A DNA stretch of 50,610 nucleotides from Chloroflexota bacterium (GTDB lineage Bacteria > Chloroflexota > UBA11872 > VXOZ01), in assembly GCA_026710945.1 (NCBI GenBank), contig JAPOQA010000031.1, positions 1 through 50,610 on the forward strand, in the 5' to 3' direction. Numbering within the stretch: position 1 is the stretch's first letter; each line of letters opens with the position of its first letter. The notes under the pieces were generated by a model. The model was not told where the DNA came from, did not search any database, and saw only the letters and a list, made by a program, of their open reading frames with translations. Both the position numbers and the translations under genes were made by a program. Of this stretch, positions 32,095-40,840 are shown in pieces.

Positions 32095-32850
32095 GTGCTC
32101 AATGCATTTGACCTGACCGGCCGGACAGTAATCGTCACCGGCGCGAGCCGCGGCATCGGCCGGACTACGGCGGAAGTGCTCGCTGCTGCCGGTGCCAATG
32201 TCGTGGCCGTTGCCCGTACCGAGAGTGCGCTTCAGTCTCTTGTGCAGGACATCCTCGCCTCCGGCGGCAAGGCGCTCGCAGTGCGCGCCGACGTGAACGT
32301 GCCCGAAGACACTGAGATGCTTGTGGAACGCACAAGAGAAGCCTTCGGCACGGTGGACGCGCTGGTGAATAACGCGGGCGAGGCTGGGAAACATGGGGCC
32401 ATGGGCGAGACCTCCGCGGCCGATTGGGACGAACTGATCGAGAATAACCTGCGCAGCGCGTTCCTGTGTTCCAAGGCTGTCTTTCCAACCATGGAGAAGC
32501 AACAGCACGGCAGCATTGTCAACATGGCAAGCATCAGCGGACAGAACGGTGGCCAGAGCGCGCGTGTGCACTATGCGGCTTCGAAAGGCGGCATGATCGC
32601 GTTTACGAAAGCGCTCGCCCGGCAGATGGCGCCCTGGGGCCGCGCCAACAACATCGCACCCGGCCAGATAGACACCGGCTTCGCCCGCATTCCCGAAGAC
32701 CGGCTGCGCGTTGTACTCGACCGCACCCCGCTGCAACGCCTCGGCAAGTCGGAAGACATCGCCTACGGCGTGCTCTATCTCGCCAGTGACGCTTCATCGT
32801 TCATCACCGGCCATACGCTTTCCATCAACGGTGGGATGATCATGGATTGA
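32095..32850 (+). CDS. SDR-family oxidoreductase (3-oxoacyl-ACP reductase/glucose dehydrogenase-like)
   Basis: A classical SDR of 251 residues. The cofactor motif TGASRGIGRTTAE is followed by NNAGEAG, the catalytic Ser region VNMASISGQNGG, and the YAASKGG pair of Tyr and Lys. The C-terminus (LASDASSFITGHTLSINGGM) is the usual family ending. Length matches. The start is GTG with AGGAAGG upstream. It could reduce a keto group on sugar acids or acyl chains. It lies 17 bases after the aspartic protease-like gene and 94 bases before a P450 gene, so co-transcription is possible but not certain. Confidence 0.93.
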   Translation: MLNAFDLTGRTVIVTGASRGIGRTTAEVLAAAGANVVAVARTESALQSLVQDILASGGKALAVRADVNVPEDTEMLVERTREAFGTVDALVNNAGEAGKHGAMGETSAADWDELIENNLRSAFLCSKAVFPTMEKQQHGSIVNMASISGQNGGQSARVHYAASKGGMIAFTKALARQMAPWGRANNIAPGQIDTGFARIPEDRLRVVLDRTPLQRLGKSEDIAYGVLYLASDASSFITGHTLSINGGMIMD

Positions 32851-32944
32851 GTGAGCAGTGGCACGATAATTCATTATGTCGACCACTAAGCACACGGCTT
32901 TGCTAGGAAGGTCAAGGGTCATTCGCAGCGCAACAAGAAAGTAG

Positions 32945-34366
32945 GTGACATTGGCTGCAAATGCGAGCACTGCCGCGCTGGGCAGTCCGCCCGGGCCGGG
33001 CGACTTCCTGGGACTACGTACGTTGCGCGCCTTTAAGCGCGATCCTCTGGGGTCACTGCAGGACCTGCATCTCGCGTATGGCGAGGTCGTCTATTCACCC
33101 CTGGTCAATGCTCCAACATACTTGCTTGCTCACCCCGACCATGTCGGATACGTACTCCAAGCAAACCACCGCAACTATCGGCGGAGCCGCAACAGCGACA
33201 AGCTCAAGCGGGCCCTCGGCAATGGTCTCTTGACCAACGACGGCGCGTCCTGGCTCAAGCAACGCCGGCTCATGCAGCCGGCTTTCCACCGCAATCGCAT
33301 TGTTCACTTCGGTGAGACCATGACGAACGAGACGCAAAAGCTGCTAGCGGAGTGGCAGGCTGAGGCGCCTCGTGGCAAGCCGCTGGACGTGAGCAGTGAG
33401 ATGATGCGCCTGACTCTCGCCATAGTGAGCCGCACGATGTTCGGCGCCACAGTAGTGCAGGAGGCTGAGCAGCTCGGTCCGGCGATCTCGCAGTTGCAGG
33501 AAGAGGCCCACAGGCGTCAGTTTGTGTTGTTCGACGTGCCGGAGTGGGTCCCTTTGCCACATCTGCGCCGTGCCAAGGCCGCACGGGTGACCATCGAGCG
33601 AGTTGTAACGCGCATGATCGAGGAAAGGCGCCGCACGGACAGACCTACCCACAATGACTTGCTCGCCATGCTGCTAGACGCCAAAGACGCCGGCACCGGG
33701 GAGCCCATGGACGACACGCAACTGCGCGATGAGGTGCGCACAATCTTTCTTGCCGGGCATGAGACAACGTCAAACGCACTCACGTGGATGTGGTACCTGC
33801 TCGCGCGCAATCCTGCCGCCGCCGAGAAATTGCGGGCAGAGCTCGCTCATGTCCTGGGAGGCCGTTTGCCCACCGTGGCCGATCTCCCCCAGCTTCCGTA
33901 CACCAAGATGGTCGTGGAAGAGTCCATGCGCCTGCTGCCGCCGGTCTGGGCCATTTCGCGTGAGGCAATCGCTGACGATGAGATTGGCGGGTACCGCATT
34001 CCATCTGGCAGCACGGTTGTCGTCAGCCAGTTCATCACGCATCGGCACCCCGATTTCTGGGAAGAGCCGGAGACCTTTGACCCGGAACGCTTCTCACCGG
34101 ACCGCGTGAAGCAGCGCCATCGCTTTGCCTATTTTCCCTTCGGTGGCGGGCCCCGACTCTGCATCGGCAGCAACTTTGCGATGCTTGAAGCGCAACTAAT
34201 CCTTGCTACGATTGCCCAGCAATACGAGCTGGAACTTGTGCCCGATCACCCGGTCGAACTGGAACCCCTCATCACTCTGCGACCCAAACATGGGGTGATG
34301 ATGACGCTCCGTCCGTGTACCTCAGGCGACAAGCGGGATACCGGCCACGCACGGCACACTGCGTGA
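32945..34366 (+). CDS. Cytochrome P450
   Basis: A soluble bacterial P450 of 473 residues. The oxygen-binding I-helix motif is AGHETTSN, the K-helix ExxR is in ESMRLLPP, and the heme-binding loop FPFGGGPRLCIG has the ligand Cys406. PERF upstream of the loop completes the set. It carries out monooxygenation of an unknown hydrophobic substrate with electrons from a ferredoxin or flavodoxin system that is not encoded nearby. The start is GTG at 32945. The downstream LysE-type exporter starts 25 bases after its stop, so both may form an operon with the upstream SDR. Confidence 0.96.
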   Translation: MTLAANASTAALGSPPGPGDFLGLRTLRAFKRDPLGSLQDLHLAYGEVVYSPLVNAPTYLLAHPDHVGYVLQANHRNYRRSRNSDKLKRALGNGLLTNDGASWLKQRRLMQPAFHRNRIVHFGETMTNETQKLLAEWQAEAPRGKPLDVSSEMMRLTLAIVSRTMFGATVVQEAEQLGPAISQLQEEAHRRQFVLFDVPEWVPLPHLRRAKAARVTIERVVTRMIEERRRTDRPTHNDLLAMLLDAKDAGTGEPMDDTQLRDEVRTIFLAGHETTSNALTWMWYLLARNPAAAEKLRAELAHVLGGRLPTVADLPQLPYTKMVVEESMRLLPPVWAISREAIADDEIGGYRIPSGSTVVVSQFITHRHPDFWEEPETFDPERFSPDRVKQRHRFAYFPFGGGPRLCIGSNFAMLEAQLILATIAQQYELELVPDHPVELEPLITLRPKHGVMMTLRPCTSGDKRDTGHARHTA

Positions 34367-34391
34367 TCTCTCTGACGCTCACCACATCACT

Positions 34392-35048
34392 ATGGCAGCC
34401 TTCGAGTCATTCGTCTTCGTCTTCGCCGCATCGTTCTCCATCGGCCTCTCCGGTGCGATGTCCCCCGGTCCGTTAACCGTATTCGTGATGGGGCAGAGTG
34501 CCCGCTACGGCATAGTAGCCGGCCCGCTGGCATCGTTGGGGCACGGACTATTGGAGGCGGCACTCGTCGTGCTGCTGTGGCTCGGACTCGCCCGCGTACT
34601 TCAGTGGGATCCGGTGCTTGCAGCTATCGGCGTGGTAGGCGGCCTCGTGATGATTTGGATGGGCTGGCAAATCGTGAGCGGCGTGCGGCGCAAAGGCGCA
34701 AGACTGGCCGAATCTGTTTCTGACAAGCATGCCGATCACCCTATGGTGGGCGGAGCCCTACTTAGCTTGGCGAACCCCTATTGGTCGTTCTGGTGGGCCA
34801 CCGTTGGCATCTCCACGATGACAACCCTCGCGTTGCCGCGTGGCGCGACCGGTCTCGCTGCCTTCACTCTCGGCCACGTCGCCAGCGACTTCCTTTGGCT
34901 CACGCTGGTTGCCATTGTCTTTGCGACCGGGAGACGCTTCATCTCGGACCGTATGTACCAGTCCGCGCTCTATCTCTTCGGCATGGTCCTGGCGCTCTTT
35001 GGGCTCTACTTCATATGGTTCGGCGTAATGAAGCTCTTGTCACCCTAA
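34392..35048 (+). CDS. LysE/RhtB-family amino-acid-type exporter
   Basis: A membrane protein of 218 residues with about six hydrophobic helices. The signature AMSPGPLTVFVMGQSARYG at the first helix and the SLANPYWSFWW segment in the middle are typical of the LysE superfamily of exporters for amino acids and related compounds. The substrate is not determined. It follows the P450 gene by 25 bases on the same strand. There is no clear terminator before the tRNA promoter region. Confidence 0.93.
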   Translation: MAAFESFVFVFAASFSIGLSGAMSPGPLTVFVMGQSARYGIVAGPLASLGHGLLEAALVVLLWLGLARVLQWDPVLAAIGVVGGLVMIWMGWQIVSGVRRKGARLAESVSDKHADHPMVGGALLSLANPYWSFWWATVGISTMTTLALPRGATGLAAFTLGHVASDFLWLTLVAIVFATGRRFISDRMYQSALYLFGMVLALFGLYFIWFGVMKLLSP

Positions 35049-35124
35049 ATCCGGGTGGCTCGCGCCATAGAGCTTACGGAGTATTGAGGACCTCTTGCGC
35101 CGCAGGATTCTAAACCAAATTCCA

Positions 35125-35154
35125 TAGACGGTAGGCAAAATCCGCTGGTATAAT
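35125..35154 (+). promoter_or_regulatory. Promoter of tRNA-Arg
   Basis: A perfect TATAAT at 35149-35154 is preceded after 18 bases by TAGACG at 35125-35130. The tRNA begins 78 bases after the -10 box, so a short leader would be processed off. Confidence 0.5.
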
Positions 35155-35231
35155 CGGATTCGGCGCCATTCATTCGCCACGGTTGATCGAGCGTTACTTC
35201 GATACATCTCGTGCGCTGGTCAATTCCTTCT

Positions 35232-35304
35232 GCCCCCGTAGCTCAGTGGACAGAGCAACTGCCTTCTAAGTAGTCGGTCGGGTGTTCGAATCACCCCGGG
35301 GGTA
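35232..35304 (+). tRNA. tRNA-Arg (anticodon TCT)
   Basis: The acceptor stem is GCCCCCG with CGGGGGT plus discriminator A, the D-arm GCTC with GAGC, and the anticodon loop CTTCTAA with TCT at 34-36. The T-arm is GGGTG, TTCGAAT, CACCC. The stems pair fully apart from two G-U pairs, in the anticodon and acceptor stems. CCA is not encoded. It reads AGA codons. The dinB gene ends only 20 bases downstream on the opposite strand. Confidence 0.95.
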
Positions 35305-35324
35305 CCGCTGGTCTGCCTTCTTCC

Positions 35325-36530
35325 TCAGTTGTCCGCCCCGCGGGCAAAGGTCCCCGCAACCCATGCCTCCGCAGGGTTTACCAACGGCCCGCGCAGCACG
35401 GTATGCATGCCAAACTTGCCACGGATTTTATCTACGGCCCGGTCACGTTGGCTCAGCCGATCCTCGGGCTCTAACCAAAGCGGCAACTGACCCTCTCCTG
35501 CGGGTATCAACTCGTGCACCCCCACTCCGATGAGTCGATACCCACCGGCGACGAGCTTGACGCCGTGCAGGAGCCGCTTCGCTTCGGCATAGATGATGTC
35601 GGTTGCATCAGTCGGACGCGCGAGCGTGGTCTGGCGGGACAGTGTCGCAAAGTCTGCCGAACGCAGTTTAAGTGCAATCGTTCTGCCCCGCATTCCCTTC
35701 CCACGCAGTCTCTTTCCCACCTGTTCCGCCAGCGACATGAGCATATTGAACAACGTCTCACGCTCATAGACCGTGTGAGGAAACGTCGCTTCATTGCTTA
35801 CACTCTTCATCGAATGTGACTGCGACACCCTTCGCGAATCACGCCCGTGTGCCAGATGATACGCCTGCCTACCCCATGCGCCAAATGCACGCTGCAACGC
35901 ATCGCTGGAGTAAGCTGCTAACTGGCCGATAGTGCGAATGCCGTAGGCGTGCAGTCGCGCTCCCATCTGCGGACCCACCCCCCACATGGCGCCAATCGGC
36001 AGTGGCGCCAAGAATGCTTGCTCGCCTCCCTGAGGAACAAGCACCAACCCATCGGGCTTGCCGGTGTTTGTCGCAATCTTGGCCACATACTTGGAGTTCG
36101 CGATACCTATTGAGATCGTCAGTCCGCACTCAACTTTGACTCGCTCCCTGATTTCCCTGGCCGCGGGCACCGGACCGCCTTTCCAGCGTTCCAAACCCGT
36201 CGCATCGAGAAAGGCCTCGTCGATTGAAAGCGACTCCACCGCAGGCGAGTATTCCCTCAATATGCCCATCACGCGAGCCGATTCAGTCTGATACTTTCTG
36301 TAATTGCCTCTTACGAAAATGCCGTGCGGGCACAAGCGCCGCGCCCGCGCGCCGGGCATCGCCGCATGGACGCCAAACACCCTCGCCTCATACGACGCCG
36401 CTGTTACGACACCGCGCCCTCCCGCACCGCCTACCATGACCGGCTTGCCGCGCAATGCAGGATTGTCACGCTGCTCCACGGCAGCAAAAAAGGCATCAAG
36501 ATCGGCATGGATAATCCAACGCGAGGCCAT
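35325..36530 (-). CDS. dinB: DNA polymerase IV (Y-family translesion polymerase)
   Basis: An error-prone polymerase of 401 residues that bypasses DNA lesions. The palm motifs are complete: HADLDAFFAAVEQ with the first metal Asp (Asp10), and SIDEAFLDATGL with the second Asp and Glu. Between them VVTAASYEARVFGVHAAM is the strongly conserved finger segment. The helix-hairpin-helix thumb contains MWGVGPQMGARLHAYGIRTIGQL, and the little-finger domain follows with VSNEATFPHTV. There is no clear LexA-type operator that I can read upstream. It stands alone between the tRNA and an NHL protein gene. Confidence 0.96.
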   Translation of the reverse strand: MASRWIIHADLDAFFAAVEQRDNPALRGKPVMVGGAGGRGVVTAASYEARVFGVHAAMPGARARRLCPHGIFVRGNYRKYQTESARVMGILREYSPAVESLSIDEAFLDATGLERWKGGPVPAAREIRERVKVECGLTISIGIANSKYVAKIATNTGKPDGLVLVPQGGEQAFLAPLPIGAMWGVGPQMGARLHAYGIRTIGQLAAYSSDALQRAFGAWGRQAYHLAHGRDSRRVSQSHSMKSVSNEATFPHTVYERETLFNMLMSLAEQVGKRLRGKGMRGRTIALKLRSADFATLSRQTTLARPTDATDIIYAEAKRLLHGVKLVAGGYRLIGVGVHELIPAGEGQLPLWLEPEDRLSQRDRAVDKIRGKFGMHTVLRGPLVNPAEAWVAGTFARGADN

Positions 36531-36821
36531 TGTGTTTCCCTTCGTTCTTCAATCCGGCAATACCTACCCCAAATTACTGCATGCGAAGAAAGGCTTCACA
36601 TGAGAGCATTCTTGAAGGGAGGCCAAACGCAACACCACAAGCCACCGAGAGGAGGCCACTTCCCAGGTAAACTGTCGCAGGACGAGCCGATGCCAATGCG
36701 GCTCAGCGACTCCAATGCCTACTCTCTTGAAAACGGTTACACTGTGATTGCTGCCCGCAGGGGGTTGACTTCGCAGCGGGCAAGGCCAAATAGCTAAGAT
36801 TAACAGGAGCAGAGGCAAGCA

Positions 36822-37778
36822 ATGGTCACACTTGGCGACGGAAACTACACATACACGGTATCTGGGACTAATTGGGGCAACTTGCCGGCGGGCGCCAATT
36901 ACAAAGAGGCCACGTCCGTAGCAGTGGACTCCCACGACAACGTGTACGTCTTCAATCGCGGTACTCATCCCATGGTCGTTTACGACTCGGACGGAAACGT
37001 GCTGCGCACCTGGGGTCACGGCATCTTCGACACGCCGCATGGGGTTGCGGTAGGGCCGGACGACTCCGTGTATTGCATCGATAGCGGTGACTCAACCGTG
37101 CGCAAATTCACGCCGGCCGGCGAATTGCTCATGACCCTTGGCACACCTGGCGAACCGCCGCCGCCAATGAGCGGTAAGCCCTTCAACCGCCCGACGACGG
37201 TCGCGTTTGCGCCGGATTCAGAAGACTTCTACGTGGCGGACGGGTACAGCAACGCGCACGTGCACAAGTTTTCGGGGGATGGTGAACTGCTCCACTCCTG
37301 GGGCGCGTCCGGCACCGAGCCGGGACATTTCAACATCGTGCACGACATCTCGGTGGATGCCGCCGGGCGCGTGTACATAGCCGACCGCGAGAATCACCGC
37401 GTGCAGATCTTTGCGGCAGACGGTACGTACCTGACGCAATGGGTAAACCTCTCGAAGGCCGCCTGCGTGCTCGTGGACCCGCGCGGCGAGGACCTGGTCT
37501 ACGTGGGCGAGTATTTCGGCGGCATAGATTCAAACGCAATGGGCATGGACCTCGGCCCGCGCGTCTCCATTCTGGACACCGCCGGCAACGTGCTGGCGCG
37601 CCTGGGCAGGGAGTCCTACGGCGACGCACCCGGCCGCTTCTACTCACCGCACAGCCTGGCCGTAGACTCTAAGGGCGACATCTATGTAGCGGAGGTTTCC
37701 TGGAGCGAGTACGGCATGAAGCTCGACCCGCCGCGGGAACTGCGGTCGTTGCAAAAGCTCATCCGGCAGCCGGCCTAG
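36822..37778 (+). CDS. NHL-repeat beta-propeller protein (PAL-like)
   Basis: A 318-residue protein made of NHL repeats, as in six-bladed propellers. Repeating units such as VAVDSHDNVYVFNRG, VAVGPDDSVYCIDSG, VAFAPDSEDFYVADG, ISVDAAGRVYIADRENHRVQIF and LAVDSKGDIYVAEV mark successive blades. Similar proteins are annotated as peptidyl-alpha-hydroxyglycine alpha-amidating lyase-like or as 6-bladed propellers with sugar-lactone hydrolase relatives; which activity applies is unclear. No signal peptide is seen. An ACAGGAG site precedes the ATG. It is followed by a bidirectional terminator. Confidence 0.88.
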   Translation: MVTLGDGNYTYTVSGTNWGNLPAGANYKEATSVAVDSHDNVYVFNRGTHPMVVYDSDGNVLRTWGHGIFDTPHGVAVGPDDSVYCIDSGDSTVRKFTPAGELLMTLGTPGEPPPPMSGKPFNRPTTVAFAPDSEDFYVADGYSNAHVHKFSGDGELLHSWGASGTEPGHFNIVHDISVDAAGRVYIADRENHRVQIFAADGTYLTQWVNLSKAACVLVDPRGEDLVYVGEYFGGIDSNAMGMDLGPRVSILDTAGNVLARLGRESYGDAPGRFYSPHSLAVDSKGDIYVAEVSWSEYGMKLDPPRELRSLQKLIRQPA

Positions 37779-37835
37779 CTCCGTCGTGATGCGCCGCCCT
37801 ATCCCATAAGGCCCTATTGCAACGAGGGACAAATG

Positions 37836-37874
37836 AAAAGAGCGAGAGAACCGATGTGGTTCTCTCGCTCCTTG
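37836..37874. terminator. Bidirectional intrinsic terminator
   Basis: AGCGAGAGAACC and GGTTCTCTCGCT form a perfect 12-base stem with a five-base loop (37841-37869). On the minus strand it is followed by CTTTTC and on the plus strand by CCTTGTTCTTC. It lies between convergent genes ending at 37778 and 37950 and can serve both. Confidence 0.85.
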
Positions 37875-37949
37875 TTCTTCTCGCACATGTCCGTATTGCG
37901 CAGCGCACGCTTGCGTTCGAATCAAGCGCAGCGCGCCCTAAGGGCAATG

Positions 37950-39377
37950 CTAGCCTGCAGCGTCAAAGAGGGCGTTAATCTGGTCCTGCGCCTGCCGCAA
38001 ACCTTCAGCCACACCGATTTCGTTATCGAAAATCGGATTCATGCTGGGGTTGATGCCTTCGCGGATCATCTGTTGCCAGGTCACCACGTCATGGGTCGGC
38101 AGCGAAATGGTCGCGCGCAGCGAGTCTTCCAGCTGAGCGCGAGATGCCGGCGGACCCGACTTTTCAGTGCTGGTATAGAGCTCCAGCGCGGAGTCAAGCC
38201 TGGCCGGAACCTCATTGAAGTTCGCCACGATGCTGTCCTGCACCGGCTTCGTAAGCGAGTGGGCCAACCACTTCCAGGCTGCGTCCGGCACTGACGTTTG
38301 CGGGTTCATCACGGTGCCGCGGAAGTTACTGTTGTTGCCGGTCTGTCCGGTAGTTGGCGCCTTCGGCAGGAAGGTAACATCCCAATCCAAATCGGGATGG
38401 TCCTTGTAGCGATTCCAATACCAGTCTCCCGCGGAGAAGATTGAGACCAGACCTGAAATCATCAGCGCGGATGGATGGAGTCCACCTTCGCGCATCGCCG
38501 TGTACTCGTCGCGGGTTGGCGCAACGCGATGCTTCTGCACCAGATCCACGCAGAACTGCACCGCATCGATCGCTTCCTCGGAGGCGATGGTGCACCGTGT
38601 CCGATCCTCATTGAGCACGCTGCCGCCGTTCATCTGGATGTAATTGCCCCAGCCGGTCTCGATCCCGTGCAGGTGTCCCTGGCCGTAGCGCGTGATGTTT
38701 TCGCCATCGCGCTGGGTCAGCTTTTCGGCGTACTCCTGCATCGCGTCCCAGTCCCAGCCGTCACCGAGCTCGGCGGGTGGGGTCAGACCGGCTGCCACGA
38801 CGTGCTCTTCGTTATATTGCGTGTTGCTCGTGCTATAGTCCCATGGTGTCCCGGACGCTTTACCGTCAGTTGAGTACCAGTCGACGAAGGACGGCAGCAC
38901 TGCTCCCAGGTCTTCTGTTGCTTGCTGATCAGCGGCAAAGAATTGCGAAAGGTCGCCTACCACCCGACCGCCATCTATCCACGACTTGATGTTCACGCCG
39001 TTTATCAGAAAGATGTCGGGGCCGGTCTGGGCGGCGAGGGCGGCAAGTACCGCATCCCAATAGCCTCCCGGCGGTTTCTCAACCGTAAGCGCAACCTCTT
39101 GTTGCAGCCCGTTGTACTCCCCCACTAACGCCTCAAAGCCTGGGACATACGTGATGCCCCACTGCCAGAAGAGGACCGGAGTTGCGCCCTCGGCCGCGGG
39201 GGCCTTGGCTTCCTCTTTGGCCGGCGCGTCGCCTTGCGCCATCTCCTCGCCGTCACCCGATGGCCCGGCCTGCATGCCGCAGGCAGCCAGGAGCACGCCG
39301 GCGCCGGATAGAGCCGCCCCACCCAAAAGGGTGCGACGTGAAACTCCACGAATCTCGCTCCCATTCAGTCTGTTCAT
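37950..39377 (-). CDS. Extracellular solute-binding protein family 1, Tat lipoprotein
   Basis: A sugar-type binding lipoprotein of 475 residues. The N-terminus shows VSRRTLLGG (twin arginine), a long hydrophobic stretch and lipobox LLAAC at about residues 29-33, then a Glu/Ala-rich linker. The mature part has family 1 features such as QTGPDIFLINGVN and the WLAHSLTKPVQ helix late in the sequence. The frame reaches 39485, but the ATG at 39377 with AGGAGG eight bases upstream is clearly preferred. A promoter is visible at 39442-39470. It is first in its transcription unit but has no permease partner; two Gfo/Idh/MocA genes lie upstream on the same strand. Confidence 0.93.
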   Translation of the reverse strand: MNRLNGSEIRGVSRRTLLGGAALSGAGVLLAACGMQAGPSGDGEEMAQGDAPAKEEAKAPAAEGATPVLFWQWGITYVPGFEALVGEYNGLQQEVALTVEKPPGGYWDAVLAALAAQTGPDIFLINGVNIKSWIDGGRVVGDLSQFFAADQQATEDLGAVLPSFVDWYSTDGKASGTPWDYSTSNTQYNEEHVVAAGLTPPAELGDGWDWDAMQEYAEKLTQRDGENITRYGQGHLHGIETGWGNYIQMNGGSVLNEDRTRCTIASEEAIDAVQFCVDLVQKHRVAPTRDEYTAMREGGLHPSALMISGLVSIFSAGDWYWNRYKDHPDLDWDVTFLPKAPTTGQTGNNSNFRGTVMNPQTSVPDAAWKWLAHSLTKPVQDSIVANFNEVPARLDSALELYTSTEKSGPPASRAQLEDSLRATISLPTHDVVTWQQMIREGINPSMNPIFDNEIGVAEGLRQAQDQINALFDAAG

Positions 39378-39416
39378 CACTAAACCTCCTTGATGAGAGA
39401 GCACCACCATTGCGAT

Positions 39417-39470
39417 CACAACCGTTGTGGTTGCTTCTTGCAGCATAGCCACAACGTTTTTCACCGTCAA
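39417..39470 (-). promoter_or_regulatory. Promoter with downstream palindrome for the solute-binding protein gene
   Basis: On the minus strand TTGACG (39470-39465) and TATGCT (39447-39442) have a 17-base spacer. Just downstream of the -10 box, at 39429-39417, CACAA, three bases and TTGTG form a palindrome; a related GTTGTGG lies in the spacer. This layout suits a LacI- or GntR-type repressor of sugar uptake. Confidence 0.5.
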
Positions 39471-39527
39471 GAGTGAGCTAGGCACATTTAGAGCGCGATT
39501 ACCACTTACGCCCGAAACTTGCCGGCG

Positions 39528-40652
39528 CTAGGCACCAAGGGCGGCCTTCACGCCATACTCCACGTTTACCTGCCTGCCGGTGCGCGCCGCTTGATACGCG
39601 GCCTCGATGACCTGCAGCACGTGGAGCGCATCTTCCAAGGTCACGGCGGGCGGGCGATCGGTATGGAGTTCTGCCACGAACTGCCGCAAGATGTCGTAGA
39701 ACCAACGATGGCCGCCGTAAACAGACATCATTGCGGGGTTATATTCGATGCTCTTCTGCGGCGCGCCCGACCACGCAGGCGCATCGCTGACGACTTCCAG
39801 CACCTGCCCGCCCACGGGTGTCCAGTTTGCCCAGCCGTGCTCGCCACGATAGACGAAACAGGAGTCATAGCCACTCGCCTGGGGCGGCTGCGCATAGGCG
39901 GCGTGCAAACTGCCCAACGCGCCGTTTTCGTACTCCATCGCGACCACAGCCACATCTTCGAGAGGGTCGTCGATGTATCCCAGCGGACGGCCCGCAAGCG
40001 CCTGCACGGTCTTGACCTCACACTGCACAAGGTGGCGCATGAACTCGATGTAATGTCCCCCCAGCATATGCAGCACACCGCCGCCCTCGTTGGCAGCAGT
40101 AAACATGAAGTGGGTCGGCTCCCGGCTGCCGGGGCGCACCTGGGTGGTTACGAGGCGGCTCTCAAGTGAAAGCGGAGCGCCAAAGACGCCCTGGTCGATG
40201 AATTGCTTGAGGTCCTGCATCGCGGGATGAAAACGCCAGGGATACCCCGCAAGCACCTTGACCTGATGGTGATCCACAGCCTGCACCAGCCGCGCCAGGT
40301 CGGCCGCCGAACGGGCAAACTGCTTCTCCACAAAGAAGTGCTTGCCGGCTGCCGCCAACTTTATGCCGACGTCGGGTATTTCGTTCGCCGGCAGCACGAC
40401 ACAGGCGAGGTCGAAGTCCTCTTTCTCGATGAGTTCGTCCGCGCTGGCGTACAATGTGGCCGCTGGATCAAACGCCCGTGCCAAATCTCGCAGCCTTGCG
40501 TCGCTATCTTCGCAGTAGGCAACAATCTGCACATCGGGAATCTGTTTGAAGGTGTGAATGTACCCCGGCGACGGCCGCGCGGGATCCAAGCTGCCCACGT
40601 GCGGATGCCGCAACCCAACCATGGCGACGCGAACTGGAATCTTGAGCGACAT
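39528..40652 (-). CDS. Gfo/Idh/MocA-family oxidoreductase
   Basis: An NAD(P)-dependent sugar-type dehydrogenase of 374 residues. The Rossmann region starts VAMVGLRHPHVGSL; it lacks a strict GxGxxG but keeps the family's position. The usual catalytic EKP is EKQ in FFVEKQFARSA, so the proline is replaced. The later MFTAANEGGGVLHMLGGHYIEFMR segment contains the His expected near the active site. Relatives oxidise or reduce hydroxyls of sugars, inositols or sugar acids. The ATG at 40652 has AAGAGGTAG upstream. It is placed between a second Gfo/Idh gene and a solute-binding lipoprotein on the same strand, so a sugar pathway is likely. Confidence 0.9.
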   Translation of the reverse strand: MSLKIPVRVAMVGLRHPHVGSLDPARPSPGYIHTFKQIPDVQIVAYCEDSDARLRDLARAFDPAATLYASADELIEKEDFDLACVVLPANEIPDVGIKLAAAGKHFFVEKQFARSAADLARLVQAVDHHQVKVLAGYPWRFHPAMQDLKQFIDQGVFGAPLSLESRLVTTQVRPGSREPTHFMFTAANEGGGVLHMLGGHYIEFMRHLVQCEVKTVQALAGRPLGYIDDPLEDVAVVAMEYENGALGSLHAAYAQPPQASGYDSCFVYRGEHGWANWTPVGGQVLEVVSDAPAWSGAPQKSIEYNPAMMSVYGGHRWFYDILRQFVAELHTDRPPAVTLEDALHVLQVIEAAYQAARTGRQVNVEYGVKAALGA

Positions 40653-40840
40653 AGTTCTACCTCTTAAATAGGGTTAATTCTCTTTGCCAAGGCGACATTA
40701 ATCCTAGCGAAGTCCAATAGCATCGGTAAAGGCCGTTCCGAATAACCTGCCTCTTGACACTTGAGAGTTACACGCAGGGGCACGACATGTCGTGCTCCTA
40801 TTGTATTTCAACTGCCAATTGGGCAGGAATACCCCACACG

